Shown in pieces: positions 21,953 to 30,529 of a DNA stretch of 44,589 bases. Origin of the DNA: Gammaproteobacteria bacterium (lineage in GTDB: Bacteria > Pseudomonadota > Gammaproteobacteria > Arenicellales > Arenicellaceae); contig JABDKW010000041.1 in assembly GCA_013002025.1 (NCBI GenBank), forward strand, positions 1-44,589, written 5' to 3'. Each line of letters begins with the position of its first letter. Position 1 is the first letter of the stretch. The translations under genes and the position numbers were made by a program. Below the pieces are notes generated by a model, which made no database searches, was not told where the DNA came from, and saw only the letters and a list, made by a program, of their open reading frames with translations.

Positions 21953-22459
21953 TTACTTATCAACTACCTGCAGAATCTCTTCCACAACTTTAGAAACAAC
22001 TCGCTCACCCGAGATCACCGTCAGATCAGCTTCTTGCTCATAGAGCACGCCGCGCTCTTCCATTAATTGAGTCAATTTCTGCTCTGCATCGACATTTTCC
22101 AGCAACGGCCGGTTCTGGGTTTTCTGAGTGCGGGCAAGCTGGGTTTCAATCGACGTTTTGAGGTAGACCACAAAGCCGCTTTTGCGCAACAGAATGCGGT
22201 TTTCCTCGGTGGCAATGGCGCCGCCGCCGGTTGCTAAAACAATGCCGTTTCTGGCGCACAGCTCATTGAGCATTTTGGTCTCGCGCTTACGAAAACCGTC
22301 TTCACCTTCGATGTCGAAGATAGTGGAAATTGATACGCCACAGCGCTCTTCAATCATATGGTCGCAGTCAACAAAATCCATGCGTGTGCGTTTCGCCAAC
22401 TGTTTTCCGACCGTGGTTTTGCCCGAGCCCATGGGGCCTATCAAGATGATATTTTGCAT
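21953..22459 (-). CDS. aroK: Shikimate kinase
   Basis: A 168-aa protein that phosphorylates shikimate at the 3-hydroxyl using ATP. Walker A is GPMGSGKT (residues 8-15), the shikimate-binding D31/D33 lie in DCDHMIE, then GEDGFRKRE and the GGG motif (ATGGGA). Length is typical. It follows pilQ by 153 bp, with a strong terminator between them, so it probably has its own promoter; TACAAT near 22522-22527 on the minus strand is a candidate -10. Usually aroB comes next, but here the next gene is gltB. Confidence 0.96.
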   Translation of the reverse strand: MQNIILIGPMGSGKTTVGKQLAKRTRMDFVDCDHMIEERCGVSISTIFDIEGEDGFRKRETKMLNELCARNGIVLATGGGAIATEENRILLRKSGFVVYLKTSIETQLARTQKTQNRPLLENVDAEQKLTQLMEERGVLYEQEADLTVISGERVVSKVVEEILQVVDK

Positions 22460-22556
22460 TCTGCGCTAGTTATTTATTAGGTAGAGGCTTCGTGAGTGCA
22501 ATCGCAATTGCGCGGTAATTGTAGTTCAGTGGGAACGCTCTGGAGGGCTCCCTGAT

Positions 22557-22587
22557 GAATAAAAGGGCAGGAGAATACTCCTGCCCT
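22557..22587 (-). terminator. Intrinsic terminator after pilQ
   Basis: Perfect 10-bp arms AGGGCAGGAG/CTCCTGCCCT (22564-22573 and 22578-22587) with a 4-base loop are followed on the minus strand by TTTTATT. This is a textbook Rho-independent terminator about 25 bp after the pilQ stop and should end the pilMNOPQ transcript before aroK. Confidence 0.85.
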
Positions 22588-22612
22588 CATCAATCTTCCA
22601 GTATGGGGGCGG

Positions 22613-24931
22613 TTAGCCCAAATTCAACTTAGGGCTGATGATTTTTGGGGTTAAAAAGATCAATAACTCCGTTCGATCATCACGCTGTGATTTCTTCTTG
22701 AATAAATTTCCGATGAATGGCAAATCGCCCAAAATCGGTACTTTTGTTTCACCATATTGGTTCTCTTCCTGATAAATACCACCGATGACGATGGTTTCAC
22801 CATTATTGGTCAGCACCTGGGTAACGATTTCTTTCTTACGCAGTGCTGCTGCAACGTTGGCGCCACTCTGCGCGCCCAGCGGAATAAAGGAATCCTGTGT
22901 GATTCTCACATCCAGAACCACTCGATCATCCGGCGTAATCTGCGGGGTGACCTCCAATGCCAAAACCGCTTCTTTAGTTTGCACCGAGACATCATCATTG
23001 CCAGTCACTGTGAAGATCCGCTCTTCGCCCTGCTTGATCACCGCTTCTTTTTGATTGGCCGTAATCAGACGCGGGCTGGCGACAATTTTGCCTCGCCCGT
23101 CCGCTTCCAAAGCGGATAACTCCAGATTGATCAGGTGTTCATAACCACGCCCGGCTTTGAAGATATTAAATGCGTAAGAGGCCGGAAAGTTTCCGCCAAT
23201 ACCGCTGGCACCCAGATCCACCGCTAACCCCGGTTGCCCTGTATCAAAGGTGGTAACCGGGTTTTCATCATTCAGCGAATCATTAATCGTCGCTGCGCCG
23301 CCAAGCGTGCCACTACCAATAAAGTTACCTAAATCAGTACCGGATGAGCCGGGAAATTGAGCATTGGCGGTGATGCGCTGAAAACCAAGCCGGACGCCCA
23401 ACTCCTTACTAAACGTGTCGCTGGCCTCCACAATTCTGGTTTCAATTAAAACCTGGCGCACCGGCTTATCCAGCTTGGACACCAAATTGCGCAGTTGGAC
23501 AATTTTCTCAGCCACATCCTGCACCAACAAACTGTTCGTGCGCTCATCTACGGTGACGCTGCCACGCGGAGTCAGCAAGGAATTCTTATCTGTTTCAGTG
23601 ACATTAAGAGCCGAAGAACTGCTGCCATTGAGACTGGTGTTCGAGGAAACCGAGCCCTGCTTTACGACTTTGATTGATTTTATTACCTCCGCGATGTCTT
23701 TTGCTTTGGCATAATTAATCTGAATGATTTCTGATGCCAGCGGCGCGAACTCCTCAACAATGGCATTTGCCTTGAGTTCTGCTTCTTCAACCCTGGCGAT
23801 TTCTGTGGCTGGTGCTACCCATACCACATTACCAGTCTGGCGCTTGGCCAAACCTTTGGTGCGCATGATGACTTCCAGCGCCTGATCCCAGGGAACATCC
23901 TTCAAATTAATGGTGATCTCGCCCTGTACAGAATCTGAAGTGACGAAATTAATTCCCGTGAAATCGGCAATCACGGCCAGCGCTGACCGGACATCGATTT
24001 TTTGAAAGTTAATGGATAAGCGCTCGCCTTCATAGCCCAGCGCCAGATCATCCTCGTTGCGCAAATCCTCTTTCGTTTCGACGATCGGATCTACAATCAA
24101 ATTAAAGCGGTTGCCCGATTGAAATGACAAATGCTGATATCTGCCCTGCGGCACGATCACCAATCGAACATTATCGGCGTTTTGAAACGCGTCTACCATT
24201 TGAATTGGCGTCGCGAAATCGACTACATCCAGTCGCCTTTCCAGTTCGGGCGGTAGATTGACGCCCAAAATATCAACAATGATTTCACCGTCGCGTTCAC
24301 GTGTATCGATAGTGACGCCATCGTCGCTCATATCGACGGTCAGGCTGCCGCCGCCCGCGGCGGAGCGACGAAAATCAATACTCGTGATATCGGTGTCCGA
24401 CACAATATCTGGGCGCGCTGCAAACGGCTTAGGAGCGACGCCTTCGCTGTTATCGAATTCGGTGTTGTAGACCGTTACCGCATAGCCGTTTTCTGATTGT
24501 TCAACATTGTAGCGGGCAGTGTCGACCAGATTGATGATAATGCGGGTCCGGTCAGGCGTTTCCACCGCGACGACGCTTTCGACCTGGCCAGCATCAATAT
24601 CAATTTTGCTCTCGGCAAGTTGCTTTTTCATGCCGAAAAAATCCAACGCGATGCGCGCCGGGTTGTCGGTGCTAAAACTACCCGGGTCGCCCACCAGACC
24701 ATCGGTGACCAGGTTGATCTGCACATCATTACCCGCCAACTTGCTGTAGATAATGCCGGTTAGGTTGGCCGATTGCTGCGCTGAGCTAATGCTGCTGAAG
24801 GAAAGCAACAGCACTGCTGCCAACAGTGTCGTACGGCGGACAACGTGCCGCTGCTCGCTCACACGCTTAAAGATTGTCGAGGCGTATAGGTAGGTGGCTC
24901 TCATAATCTTGTTCCCGAATAATTTATTCAT
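22613..24931 (-). CDS. pilQ: Type IV pilus secretin PilQ
   Basis: A 772-aa outer-membrane secretin through which the pilus passes. After a long, basic N-terminus comes a signal peptide (LLAAVLLLSFSSISSAQQ). Then follow two AMIN peptidoglycan-binding domains (about 55-155 and 185-285), an STN domain (about 308-378), a secretin N domain with a Ser/Asn-rich insert (about 430-460), and the C-terminal secretin with the signature VPILGDLPFIGNLF. The start is the ATG at 24931; a TTG just before it (24934) is an alternative. It overlaps the pilP stop by 8 bp and ends at a strong terminator. Confidence 0.96.
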   Translation of the reverse strand: MNKLFGNKIMRATYLYASTIFKRVSEQRHVVRRTTLLAAVLLLSFSSISSAQQSANLTGIIYSKLAGNDVQINLVTDGLVGDPGSFSTDNPARIALDFFGMKKQLAESKIDIDAGQVESVVAVETPDRTRIIINLVDTARYNVEQSENGYAVTVYNTEFDNSEGVAPKPFAARPDIVSDTDITSIDFRRSAAGGGSLTVDMSDDGVTIDTRERDGEIIVDILGVNLPPELERRLDVVDFATPIQMVDAFQNADNVRLVIVPQGRYQHLSFQSGNRFNLIVDPIVETKEDLRNEDDLALGYEGERLSINFQKIDVRSALAVIADFTGINFVTSDSVQGEITINLKDVPWDQALEVIMRTKGLAKRQTGNVVWVAPATEIARVEEAELKANAIVEEFAPLASEIIQINYAKAKDIAEVIKSIKVVKQGSVSSNTSLNGSSSSALNVTETDKNSLLTPRGSVTVDERTNSLLVQDVAEKIVQLRNLVSKLDKPVRQVLIETRIVEASDTFSKELGVRLGFQRITANAQFPGSSGTDLGNFIGSGTLGGAATINDSLNDENPVTTFDTGQPGLAVDLGASGIGGNFPASYAFNIFKAGRGYEHLINLELSALEADGRGKIVASPRLITANQKEAVIKQGEERIFTVTGNDDVSVQTKEAVLALEVTPQITPDDRVVLDVRITQDSFIPLGAQSGANVAAALRKKEIVTQVLTNNGETIVIGGIYQEENQYGETKVPILGDLPFIGNLFKKKSQRDDRTELLIFLTPKIISPKLNLG

Positions 24932-25439
24932 CAATGGTTATTTCAACATCGCGCGTCGTCCAACGCCCGCCGCTGTTGCGCACCAACTCAACAATTACCA
25001 CAGACTGTTCGTCAAGTTTGATTTGCTTAATTTTACCGTCGTTCTGGCCAATATAATTACCGATTGTTGCGCGATGCGCTGTGCCCTCAGTGGTCTGCAC
25101 AATCACCCATGGCTTGTCTTTCTGTTCCATGGTTCCCACCATGCGCAATGCATCCAACGGAAACTTTTCCAGAAACTCGCGGCGGCGGTTCTGATCCGGG
25201 CTCAAACCGCCATCGACTGCTGCCAGATTTTGTGTGGTTGCGAAATTATCCACGCTGAACGGGTCACTCAGAGCCGCTGCAGAATACTCGAATCCTCTGT
25301 ACGGTTTAATTTCCGGCAAAGGTTCAATCTGAGGCTTTTTGTCCTGATAGGCGCTTGCCACAAACTCTTTCAGATCCGATAACTCGTCCCCACCACAAGC
25401 CGTCAATAGCAGCAGCGCGCTGAGCGTAGCCACCCGCAT
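24924..25439 (-). CDS. pilP: Type IV pilus assembly lipoprotein PilP
   Basis: A 171-aa inner-membrane lipoprotein that links PilNO to the secretin PilQ. The lipobox LLTAC places the lipidated Cys at residue 15, followed by GGDELSDL and the conserved Pro-rich stretch (EPLPEIKPY) and FxYxAxxLxDPF-like segment of PilP. I choose the ATG at 25439 because it gives a compact signal peptide; ATG 25484, four bases after the pilO stop, would add an unusual acidic n-region but suits coupling. The 3' end overlaps pilQ. Confidence 0.93.
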   Translation of the reverse strand: MRVATLSALLLLTACGGDELSDLKEFVASAYQDKKPQIEPLPEIKPYRGFEYSAAALSDPFSVDNFATTQNLAAVDGGLSPDQNRRREFLEKFPLDALRMVGTMEQKDKPWVIVQTTEGTAHRATIGNYIGQNDGKIKQIKLDEQSVVIVELVRNSGGRWTTRDVEITIDE

Positions 25440-25488
25440 AGCGCCGCGACCTCGGTCCTCAGCAAGGCCGATAATTGAACTCATCAGA

Positions 25489-26085
25489 TTAGGGCGTAAC
25501 ACTAGACTCTTCCAGATAATGGTAGGTTTTGGTCACCGCCTCGATCACCAGAGTATTTGCAGGACCCACGCGTCGCAGGCTGAAATTGTCGACATTAATG
25601 ATTCTGGGCAGGGCGGCAATGTCGCTCACAAAGCTCGCTATCTGGTGATATTCACCGTTGGCTTTAATATTCACCAACTTTTCAGCGTAAAAGTCTTTCT
25701 CAATGGTATTGCCTGGTTTGATCTGCTCAAACTGCAAGCCTCGCGATAATCCAACCTGTGTCATGTCAATCAAAAGATCGGGTATTTCACTTTCATTTGG
25801 TAACTGCTTCAGCAGTACTCCAAATGTTTCTTCCGCTTCAACCATTTGTTGTTTATACGCATCCAAATTGATGGCCAGCGCTTTCTTCTCCAGAAAGGTG
25901 TTTTTTAACTGTGGTTCCTTGCGCTGCAAAGAATCCAATTCGCCTTGCTGTTCTTTGATGATAAGGTTGTAGCCTGCAGCAATAATTGCCACACACACCG
26001 CGCCAGCCACCACCAGCTTGACGCGCCGCGTCCAGGACGCAAAATCGTTAAGATCTAAACTACTGAGTTCTTCAATTAAAGTCAT
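25489..26085 (-). CDS. pilO: Type IV pilus inner-membrane protein PilO
   Basis: About 198 aa: a short cytoplasmic N-terminus, one transmembrane helix (VKLVVAGAVCVAIIAAGYNLI), a coiled coil (residues about 50-100) and a periplasmic ferredoxin-like domain ending TKTYHYLEE. PilO forms heterodimers with PilN and joins the alignment complex. ATG 26085 is favoured; TTG 26094 is possible. It lies about 20 bp after pilN and 4 bp before the longer pilP start. Confidence 0.94.
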   Translation of the reverse strand: MTLIEELSSLDLNDFASWTRRVKLVVAGAVCVAIIAAGYNLIIKEQQGELDSLQRKEPQLKNTFLEKKALAINLDAYKQQMVEAEETFGVLLKQLPNESEIPDLLIDMTQVGLSRGLQFEQIKPGNTIEKDFYAEKLVNIKANGEYHQIASFVSDIAALPRIINVDNFSLRRVGPANTLVIEAVTKTYHYLEESSVTP

Positions 26086-26105
26086 ATTAGGCAATCGCGC
26101 AGCTG

Positions 26106-26675
26106 TTACTGCAACGCCTCCACGCCACCAGCGCCTTTGCGTTCTTCCATCACCGTGATATCAAACTGACTCACCAAGGCACCGTTCTGATCAATCACAT
26201 CGACTACCGTCAAAGTAGCACCGTCAAACCAGTCGGAAGAGTCCAGGCTTCGCATCAGCGCGGAAACGCGCCCATTGGATTGAGCCTTGCCACCAATACG
26301 CAGTTGGCCGCCTTGTTTATTGATGGTGTCGTAATACACACCTTTGGGCAATTTAGACACCAGATCATCGAACACATGCACAATCTGTGAACGATTTTCC
26401 TGTAATGTTTGGATTACCTCCATGCGGGCCAGCAGGGCGTCGCGCTTTTCTTTCAGGGTGTCGATTTCACGAATGATGGCATTCAATGCGTTTATCTCGC
26501 CTTCCAAGTACGCGTTTCGACGATCCTGTTCGGCTATCAATCCGTCCATAAACAGCTTCGCTGCAAACACCACTAGCACGGCCACACCAAACATTGCCGC
26601 ACACATAATGTATGTAATGCGGTTGCGCTCGCGACGCTGTGCTTCACGCCAGGGCAGTAAATTAATGTTGGCCAT
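26106..26675 (-). CDS. pilN: Type IV pilus inner-membrane protein PilN
   Basis: A 189-aa bitopic membrane protein. The cytoplasmic N-terminus has the PilM-docking motif INLLPWREAQRR, followed by a transmembrane segment (about 23-45), a coiled coil and a periplasmic domain. Its ATG directly follows the pilM TAA stop (TAAATG), so translation is coupled and the docking partners are made together. Confidence 0.95.
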   Translation of the reverse strand: MANINLLPWREAQRRERNRITYIMCAAMFGVAVLVVFAAKLFMDGLIAEQDRRNAYLEGEINALNAIIREIDTLKEKRDALLARMEVIQTLQENRSQIVHVFDDLVSKLPKGVYYDTINKQGGQLRIGGKAQSNGRVSALMRSLDSSDWFDGATLTVVDVIDQNGALVSQFDITVMEERKGAGGVEALQ

Positions 26676-27725
26676 TTACATCAAGCCTCGCAAAGACAGA
26701 CCGAAGGCGATGGGCAGGCTGGGCGCCACGGCCGGAATTGCATCACGATTATGCTGCACCATGGCATTTGCAACCGGATTCAAGACGGAAACCTTGGTGC
26801 GCATTTTTACTTCCAGATCGCCGGCCAGACCGGCCAGCACACAGCTGGCGCCCGCCAACACCAGGCTGTCGATGTTGGAATAGGAACTGGAGGAATAAAA
26901 GAACTGCAGCGCGCGACTGACTTCCTGGCGTAACATTTCTACGAACGGTTCCTGCACCGCACCGAGAAAGTCCGCTGGCGGTTGAGCAGAGTGCAGAATC
27001 TCCTGCGCTTCTTCTGCTGACACGCCGTATTCTTTGCGGATCAACTTGATCAGCTGAGCCGCACCGAAACTCTGATGCCGTGAATAAAGTACGCGATCGG
27101 CATCAAACACGATCAGGTGAGAACCAAAGAAGCCGATATCAAATAGCGCCACCGGTTGATCTGAGGTGGCAGCCAGTGACTCCTGAGATCTGTAAACACG
27201 CTCTAAGGCGTAGGTATCTATATCAACCTGTTTTAGCTCCAGACCCGCTTCTTCGACTAAGTCGATATAGTCGTCCACAATGCTGCGCCGACAAGCAACC
27301 AACAGTACATCATTCTCTGCTTGATTAACGTCTGATGGACCCAGCACCTCAAAATCGATGTTTACTTCATCGATGGGGTAGGGGATAAAGTGCAGTGCCT
27401 CGATACTGATCTGCTCTTCCAACTCCAACTCGCTGATGTCAGCCGGCATTCCTAACACTTTGGTGATCGCATGCGAGGATGAAACCGCAACCGACACGGA
27501 GTTGCCTTTCACGCCGGCCTTTAACAGGGCTCGGTTGAGTGTGTCCGCGACCAGGTCTGCATTGGCGATGGTATTCTCTGAAAACGCCCCTGCCGGCATC
27601 GGCTCGACAGCCCACGCAACCACCTTAGGGTCAGCGTAGCTACCCGCCAACTCGACTACTTTTATCGAGTGCGTGCCGATGTCAATGCCGATCGCGGCAT
27701 TGGATTTGGGACTAAAAAGTTTCAA
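26676..27725 (-). CDS. pilM: Type IV pilus actin-like protein PilM
   Basis: A 349-aa cytoplasmic actin-like ATPase-fold protein that binds the PilN N-terminus. The nucleotide-site motif AIGIDIGTHSIKVVEL is at the N-terminus and LFDIGFFGSHLIVF is the second phosphate loop. The start codon is TTG (27723-27725) with a GGAGG ribosome site only about four bases upstream. It is the first gene of pilMNOPQ, divergent from mrcA across 153 bp of AT-rich DNA, where a TATAAA (27749-27754) is a weak -10 candidate. Confidence 0.95.
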   Translation of the reverse strand: MKLFSPKSNAAIGIDIGTHSIKVVELAGSYADPKVVAWAVEPMPAGAFSENTIANADLVADTLNRALLKAGVKGNSVSVAVSSSHAITKVLGMPADISELELEEQISIEALHFIPYPIDEVNIDFEVLGPSDVNQAENDVLLVACRRSIVDDYIDLVEEAGLELKQVDIDTYALERVYRSQESLAATSDQPVALFDIGFFGSHLIVFDADRVLYSRHQSFGAAQLIKLIRKEYGVSAEEAQEILHSAQPPADFLGAVQEPFVEMLRQEVSRALQFFYSSSSYSNIDSLVLAGASCVLAGLAGDLEVKMRTKVSVLNPVANAMVQHNRDAIPAVAPSLPIAFGLSLRGLM

Positions 27726-27816
27726 GAAACCTCCAATAAAAACCGTAATTTATAGAGTATTTGTAACTACTTACCTTAAATTCTAACCAACCCCGCGCAA
27801 TAATGCCACACTTCTA

Positions 27817-27845
27817 TTTAGGAAATCCATCAATTAATATATGAT
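27817..27845 (+). promoter_or_regulatory. Candidate mrcA promoter
   Basis: TTTAGG (27817-27822) and TATGAT (27840-27845) are separated by 17 bp, followed by a short leader to the TTG start at 27879. The -10 matches consensus at five of six bases; the -35 is poor. Confidence 0.35.
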
Positions 27846-27878
27846 CAGTTTCCGAACATCCCGAAGGAAATCAAAACC

Positions 27879-30524
27879 TTGAGTAAGAAAGACCTGTGGC
27901 TGCACCTGACAATTTGGGGCAGCGCGGCAAGCGTGTGCGGATTGCTGATTGCTGGCTTTCTGATACTCCACACCAGCGCGTCATTGCCGGATGCCAGCAG
28001 CATAAAGGGTGTTGAACTTAAGATACCCTTGCGTGTGTATTCCAGCGAGGGATTACTGATCTCTGAATTTGGCAACGAGCGCCGACGGCCAGTGTCAATT
28101 GAGGACACCCCGTCTCTGTTGATTGACGCAATATTGGCGAGCGAAGACGACGCATTCTACAGCCACAGCGGCATCGATATTACCGGGTTGGTGCGCGCAG
28201 CAGTATCCAATTTTCGAGCTGGCCAAACTCAGCAGGGCGCCAGCACCATCACCATGCAGGTGGCGCGCAACTTCTTTTTATCACGCGAGAAAACCTACAG
28301 TCGAAAATTACGTGAGGTGTTGCTGGCCATAAAGTTGGAACAAATCCTCACCAAAGATGAAATTCTATCGCTGTATCTGAATAAAATTTTTCTCGGTCAC
28401 CGCGCCTACGGTTTTGCCGCCGCGGCAGACGTTTTCTACGGAAAATCATTATCGGAATTGAGCCTCGCGGAGATGGCCATGTTGGCGGGCTTACCCAAGG
28501 CTCCTTCTGCCAACAACCCCTTGCGAAACCCTGGCCGGGCGGTCACTCGGCGCAATTACGTTCTACAGCGACTGCTGACTCTTGGCAGAATCGATCAAGC
28601 TACTTTTGCGCAAGCCAGTCAGGCGGAGGTGTCAGCCAGTAAGCATGCCCGATCCAGCGACCTGACCGCGCCGCACATCGCGGAAATGGTGCGGGCAGCG
28701 CTGATCGAGAGACTGGGAGAACAAGGCTATTGGCAGGGCCTGAATGTTTACACAACTATTCAGGCTCGACAGCAGCGCGCGGCCGAACAGGCCCTGCGGC
28801 GCGGCTTGCAAAGCTATGATCGTCGGCACGGCTTCCGCGGACCGGTAGCACAGGTTCAATTGAGCGATCTAGACAGTGCCGAGCCAGATGAGGAGTCGCC
28901 TTACGATATCCTGCTGAGAAGTTACCCCAGCAGCGGCGGTCAAGTCCCCGCCCTGGTGCTGGAGGTTAACCGTGGTAGCGCCCGGCTACGAACCGAAGAA
29001 GCCGGTGAAATCGACTTGTCGCTGGCAGCGGCCAGTTGGGCACGGGCGCACATCAATGCCAATCAGGTCGGCGATCCGCCGCAGCGCCTTGATCGATTAT
29101 TGGCGGTCGGCGACATTGTCTACGTGCAACCCATGCCTCAGGATTCTAACGCTGAGGCGGAGACCGAAAAAAAGATTGCTACCGACGCTGACGTGCCAAC
29201 CCCGCTCGTTTGGCAACTGTCACAAATACCAGATGTGAGCGGTGCCCTGATCTCAATGGACCCTAATTCAGGTGCCATTTTGTCACTGGTTGGGGGCTAT
29301 GACTTTTTTCTTAATAAGTACAACCGCGCGATTCAATCAATTCGACAACCCGGCTCCAATATTAAACCGTTTATTTACTCCGCCGCCCTCGACAAGGGAT
29401 TCACGCCGGCGTCACTGGTGAGCGGTGCCCCAATTGTTATCACCGACCAGACCCACGGTACCGTCTGGCGACCAGAGAACTATAGTGGCGAGTTTTTTGG
29501 CCCCACCCGCATTCGCGAAGCGCTCAGTAAATCATTAAATCTGGTCTCGATTCGGCTCTTAAGGGCCATCGGTGTGCCCTATGCGCGTGAATACGCCGCA
29601 CGGTTTGGAATTGATGTGAGCCGCTTTTCTCCTACCCTGACCATGGCGCTCGGTTCGGGTGGCATTACGCCACTGGAAATGCTGACGGCCTACAGCGGCT
29701 TGGCCAATGGCGGCTACAAAATCGAGCCTTATTTTATCAAGTATGTGACCAACCGAAATGGACGGGTGGTTTTTCAAGGTCGCCAGCCGGAGTTGTGTGA
29801 TGAGTGTTACAGGCAGTTTGTTGAACCCGTGCAGGACAGCAGCCCCGTGGTGGATGAGAACGCCGCCCCGCAACCAGTAGTCGCAGACCCCGCCGTGCCA
29901 CCGCCCGGCGACGCAGACGTGCCGGCTCAGACCTACAGTGCACCGCGCATTATGAGCCGGGGTAATAATTTTTTAACGGTTAGTATGCTCAAGGACGTGG
30001 TTCGTCGCGGTACCGCGCGCAAGGCACTGGCATTGAATCGCAGCGATTTGGCGGGTAAGACCGGCACCACAAACGATTATGTTGATGCGTGGTTCAGTGG
30101 CTTCAACTCACAGGTTGCCACCACCGTCTGGATCGGCTTTGACGACCCCGTCAGCATGGGGCGCGGCGAAGCCGGCAGCAGAGCAGCCCTACCGATCTGG
30201 GTAGACTATATGCAGACGGCTCTGCAGGATGTTCCTGAGGATGTTGATGAAGTGCCGCCCTACATCAGCGCGGGCTGGGTCGATCGTAATACCGGAGAAC
30301 AAACCGCCGAGGAAGACCCGGCGGCAGTGCGAGAATATTTTGTGGTAGACGATTTGCTACCCATGTGGGAGCGAAGTTCAGTGATCGCGGCTGGTCTGGA
30401 TGAGAACGCCGGAGAGGAATTTAGCGACGCACCTGAAGCAGAGCCTCTACTGGGCGAGCTTATTGATGAGCCTGAGATTGAACCAATAATTGAAGACAGC
30501 GACGATACCGAGGGGCTGTTTTAA
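27879..30524 (+). CDS. mrcA: Penicillin-binding protein 1A, bifunctional peptidoglycan synthase
   Basis: An 881-aa class A PBP. One N-terminal transmembrane helix (about 8-31) precedes the GT51 glycosyltransferase with catalytic E89 (ASEDDAFYSHSG) and QGASTITMQVARN. An OB-like insert follows. The transpeptidase has S493-x-x-K496 (SNIK), S552-L-N554 and K727-T-G. The C-terminus is an acidic Glu/Asp-rich tail. It polymerises and cross-links peptidoglycan in the periplasm. The start is TTG with AAGGA upstream; no in-frame ATG fits. It diverges from pilM, as in Pseudomonas, and converges on topA with only 5 bp between stops. Confidence 0.97.
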   Translation: MSKKDLWLHLTIWGSAASVCGLLIAGFLILHTSASLPDASSIKGVELKIPLRVYSSEGLLISEFGNERRRPVSIEDTPSLLIDAILASEDDAFYSHSGIDITGLVRAAVSNFRAGQTQQGASTITMQVARNFFLSREKTYSRKLREVLLAIKLEQILTKDEILSLYLNKIFLGHRAYGFAAAADVFYGKSLSELSLAEMAMLAGLPKAPSANNPLRNPGRAVTRRNYVLQRLLTLGRIDQATFAQASQAEVSASKHARSSDLTAPHIAEMVRAALIERLGEQGYWQGLNVYTTIQARQQRAAEQALRRGLQSYDRRHGFRGPVAQVQLSDLDSAEPDEESPYDILLRSYPSSGGQVPALVLEVNRGSARLRTEEAGEIDLSLAAASWARAHINANQVGDPPQRLDRLLAVGDIVYVQPMPQDSNAEAETEKKIATDADVPTPLVWQLSQIPDVSGALISMDPNSGAILSLVGGYDFFLNKYNRAIQSIRQPGSNIKPFIYSAALDKGFTPASLVSGAPIVITDQTHGTVWRPENYSGEFFGPTRIREALSKSLNLVSIRLLRAIGVPYAREYAARFGIDVSRFSPTLTMALGSGGITPLEMLTAYSGLANGGYKIEPYFIKYVTNRNGRVVFQGRQPELCDECYRQFVEPVQDSSPVVDENAAPQPVVADPAVPPPGDADVPAQTYSAPRIMSRGNNFLTVSMLKDVVRRGTARKALALNRSDLAGKTGTTNDYVDAWFSGFNSQVATTVWIGFDDPVSMGRGEAGSRAALPIWVDYMQTALQDVPEDVDEVPPYISAGWVDRNTGEQTAEEDPAAVREYFVVDDLLPMWERSSVIAAGLDENAGEEFSDAPEAEPLLGELIDEPEIEPIIEDSDDTEGLF

Positions 30525-30529
30525 CAAGC

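Noticed and set aside
24894-25382. 162-aa plus-strand open frame over pilP
   Set aside because: Antisense to pilP, which has a lipobox and family motifs and fits the pil operon.
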